Positions 29,290 to 29,638 of a stretch of 29,638 nucleotides of DNA are shown one piece after another. Under the pieces are notes generated by a model that made no database searches, had not been told where the DNA came from, and was given only the letters and a program-made list of their open reading frames with translations. Position 1 is the first letter of the stretch, and each line of letters begins with the position of its first letter. The DNA is from Candidatus Woesearchaeota archaeon. GTDB taxonomy: Archaea; Nanobdellota; Nanobdellia; Woesearchaeales; GW2011-AR4. The stretch spans positions 1 to 29,638 of the forward strand of contig JACOZO010000002.1 of assembly GCA_016181325.1 (NCBI GenBank). Direction: 5' to 3'. The translations under genes were made by a program, and so were the position numbers.

Positions 29290-29638
29290 ATGGCAGTAAA
29301 AGGAGATTCATCGGCAATACAAGCGGGCAGTGAAACCGAGGGGCAACAGCTTGTAATGGCCATTAGAACTTTAGATGAAATCGTATTTGAGGGTCTGACA
29401 CGCCCTCAGGGATTCCCTGATGCAGAACATTTGCATTGGAACAGGGAGCAGGTCGAGATGGCATTGCTGGAAAGGAAATATCCGGATGGAAAAAGCTTGC
29501 TCGCATTCATAGCTGAATCCGGCAAAGAAAATGGAAGATCCCGCATAGGCACAATGCCCATTTCTGAATGGTATGATTTCATAAGGGCATATGACCGGGT
29601 TCCTGCTTCAATAAATGAAACCTTAAGAAATTTAACAG
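29290..29638 (+). CDS. Unrecognised protein, N-terminal 116 residues (cut by window end)
   Basis: The frame opens at ATG 29290 (MAVKGDSSAIQAGSETEG) and remains open to the window edge. The visible part is soluble and mostly helical, with a VMAIRTLDEIVFEGLTRPQGFPDAEHLHWNREQVEMALLER stretch and later ISEWYDFIRAYDRVP. No membrane helix, signal peptide or known motif is seen. Codon use resembles the main genome. It is preceded by a TATA box at leaderless distance. I cannot suggest a function. Confidence 0.7.
   Translation, partial: MAVKGDSSAIQAGSETEGQQLVMAIRTLDEIVFEGLTRPQGFPDAEHLHWNREQVEMALLERKYPDGKSLLAFIAESGKENGRSRIGTMPISEWYDFIRAYDRVPASINETLRNLT

Noticed and set aside
29250..29333. 27-residue frame starting at ATG 29250 after GGTGATT
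   Set aside because: The ribosome-binding-like sequence is too close to the ATG, the peptide has no clear pattern, and it overlaps the better frame at 29290 and its TATA box.

Overview
The window is archaeal. It carries an A-type ATP synthase operon, archaeal DnaG primase, RNA polymerase subunit N, an archaeal-type leucyl-tRNA synthetase, a HerA-like ATPase with an intein, and TATA boxes placed 25-30 bases before many start codons, which suggests leaderless mRNAs. The compact layout and several tiny one- or two-helix membrane proteins suggest a DPANN-type lineage, but that placement is inference. No rRNA, CRISPR array or transposase gene was seen.

Left part (1-5000, mostly minus strand): the 5' two thirds of leuS, a palindromic spacer, an rpoN / Sfm1-like SPOUT methyltransferase pair, a parvulin, a tRNA-Pro(CGG) with a 43-base intron in its T-loop, and a 491-residue orphan protein of unlike codon use. 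Next (5000-6400) come a possible structured RNA, a PhoU/AbrB-type regulator whose start is disturbed by a perfect 43-bp tandem duplication, and a 39-residue membrane peptide on the minus strand.

Centre (6538-22141, plus strand): one very long apparent operon. It begins with ATP synthase genes in the usual archaeal order H-I-K-E-C-F-A-B. Instead of D there follow six genes for a complex I / group 4 hydrogenase-like assembly (hyfB, hyfC, hyfE, hyfF, hyfG, hyfI-like). Only then come atpD and a 38-residue single-helix peptide overlapping its stop codon. By eye, the hydrogenase-like large subunit has lost all four [NiFe] cysteines and the small subunit has lost all four [4Fe-4S] ligand cysteines, while the antiporter-like membrane subunits keep the Glu and Lys residues used for ion transfer. 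No ferredoxin-like subunit is present. The genes therefore describe a complex I-shaped membrane machine with no visible redox centre, built with the ATP synthase. This is the strongest candidate here for an undescribed system.

Between atpA and atpB a 68-bp unit is tandemly repeated so that three start codons (12753, 12821, 12889) lie exactly 68 bases apart, with long perfect hairpins, one enclosing the atpB start.

Right part (22142-29638): a palindrome-rich spacer, a small membrane protein with an MgtC-family gene, a HerA-like ATPase interrupted inside its Walker A motif by a 438-residue intein, a coiled-coil/membrane/thioredoxin-fold protein split by a frameshift, a second palindromic spacer sharing a repeat with the first, dnaG, a 731-base non-coding stretch with candidate structured RNAs, and the start of an unrecognised gene.
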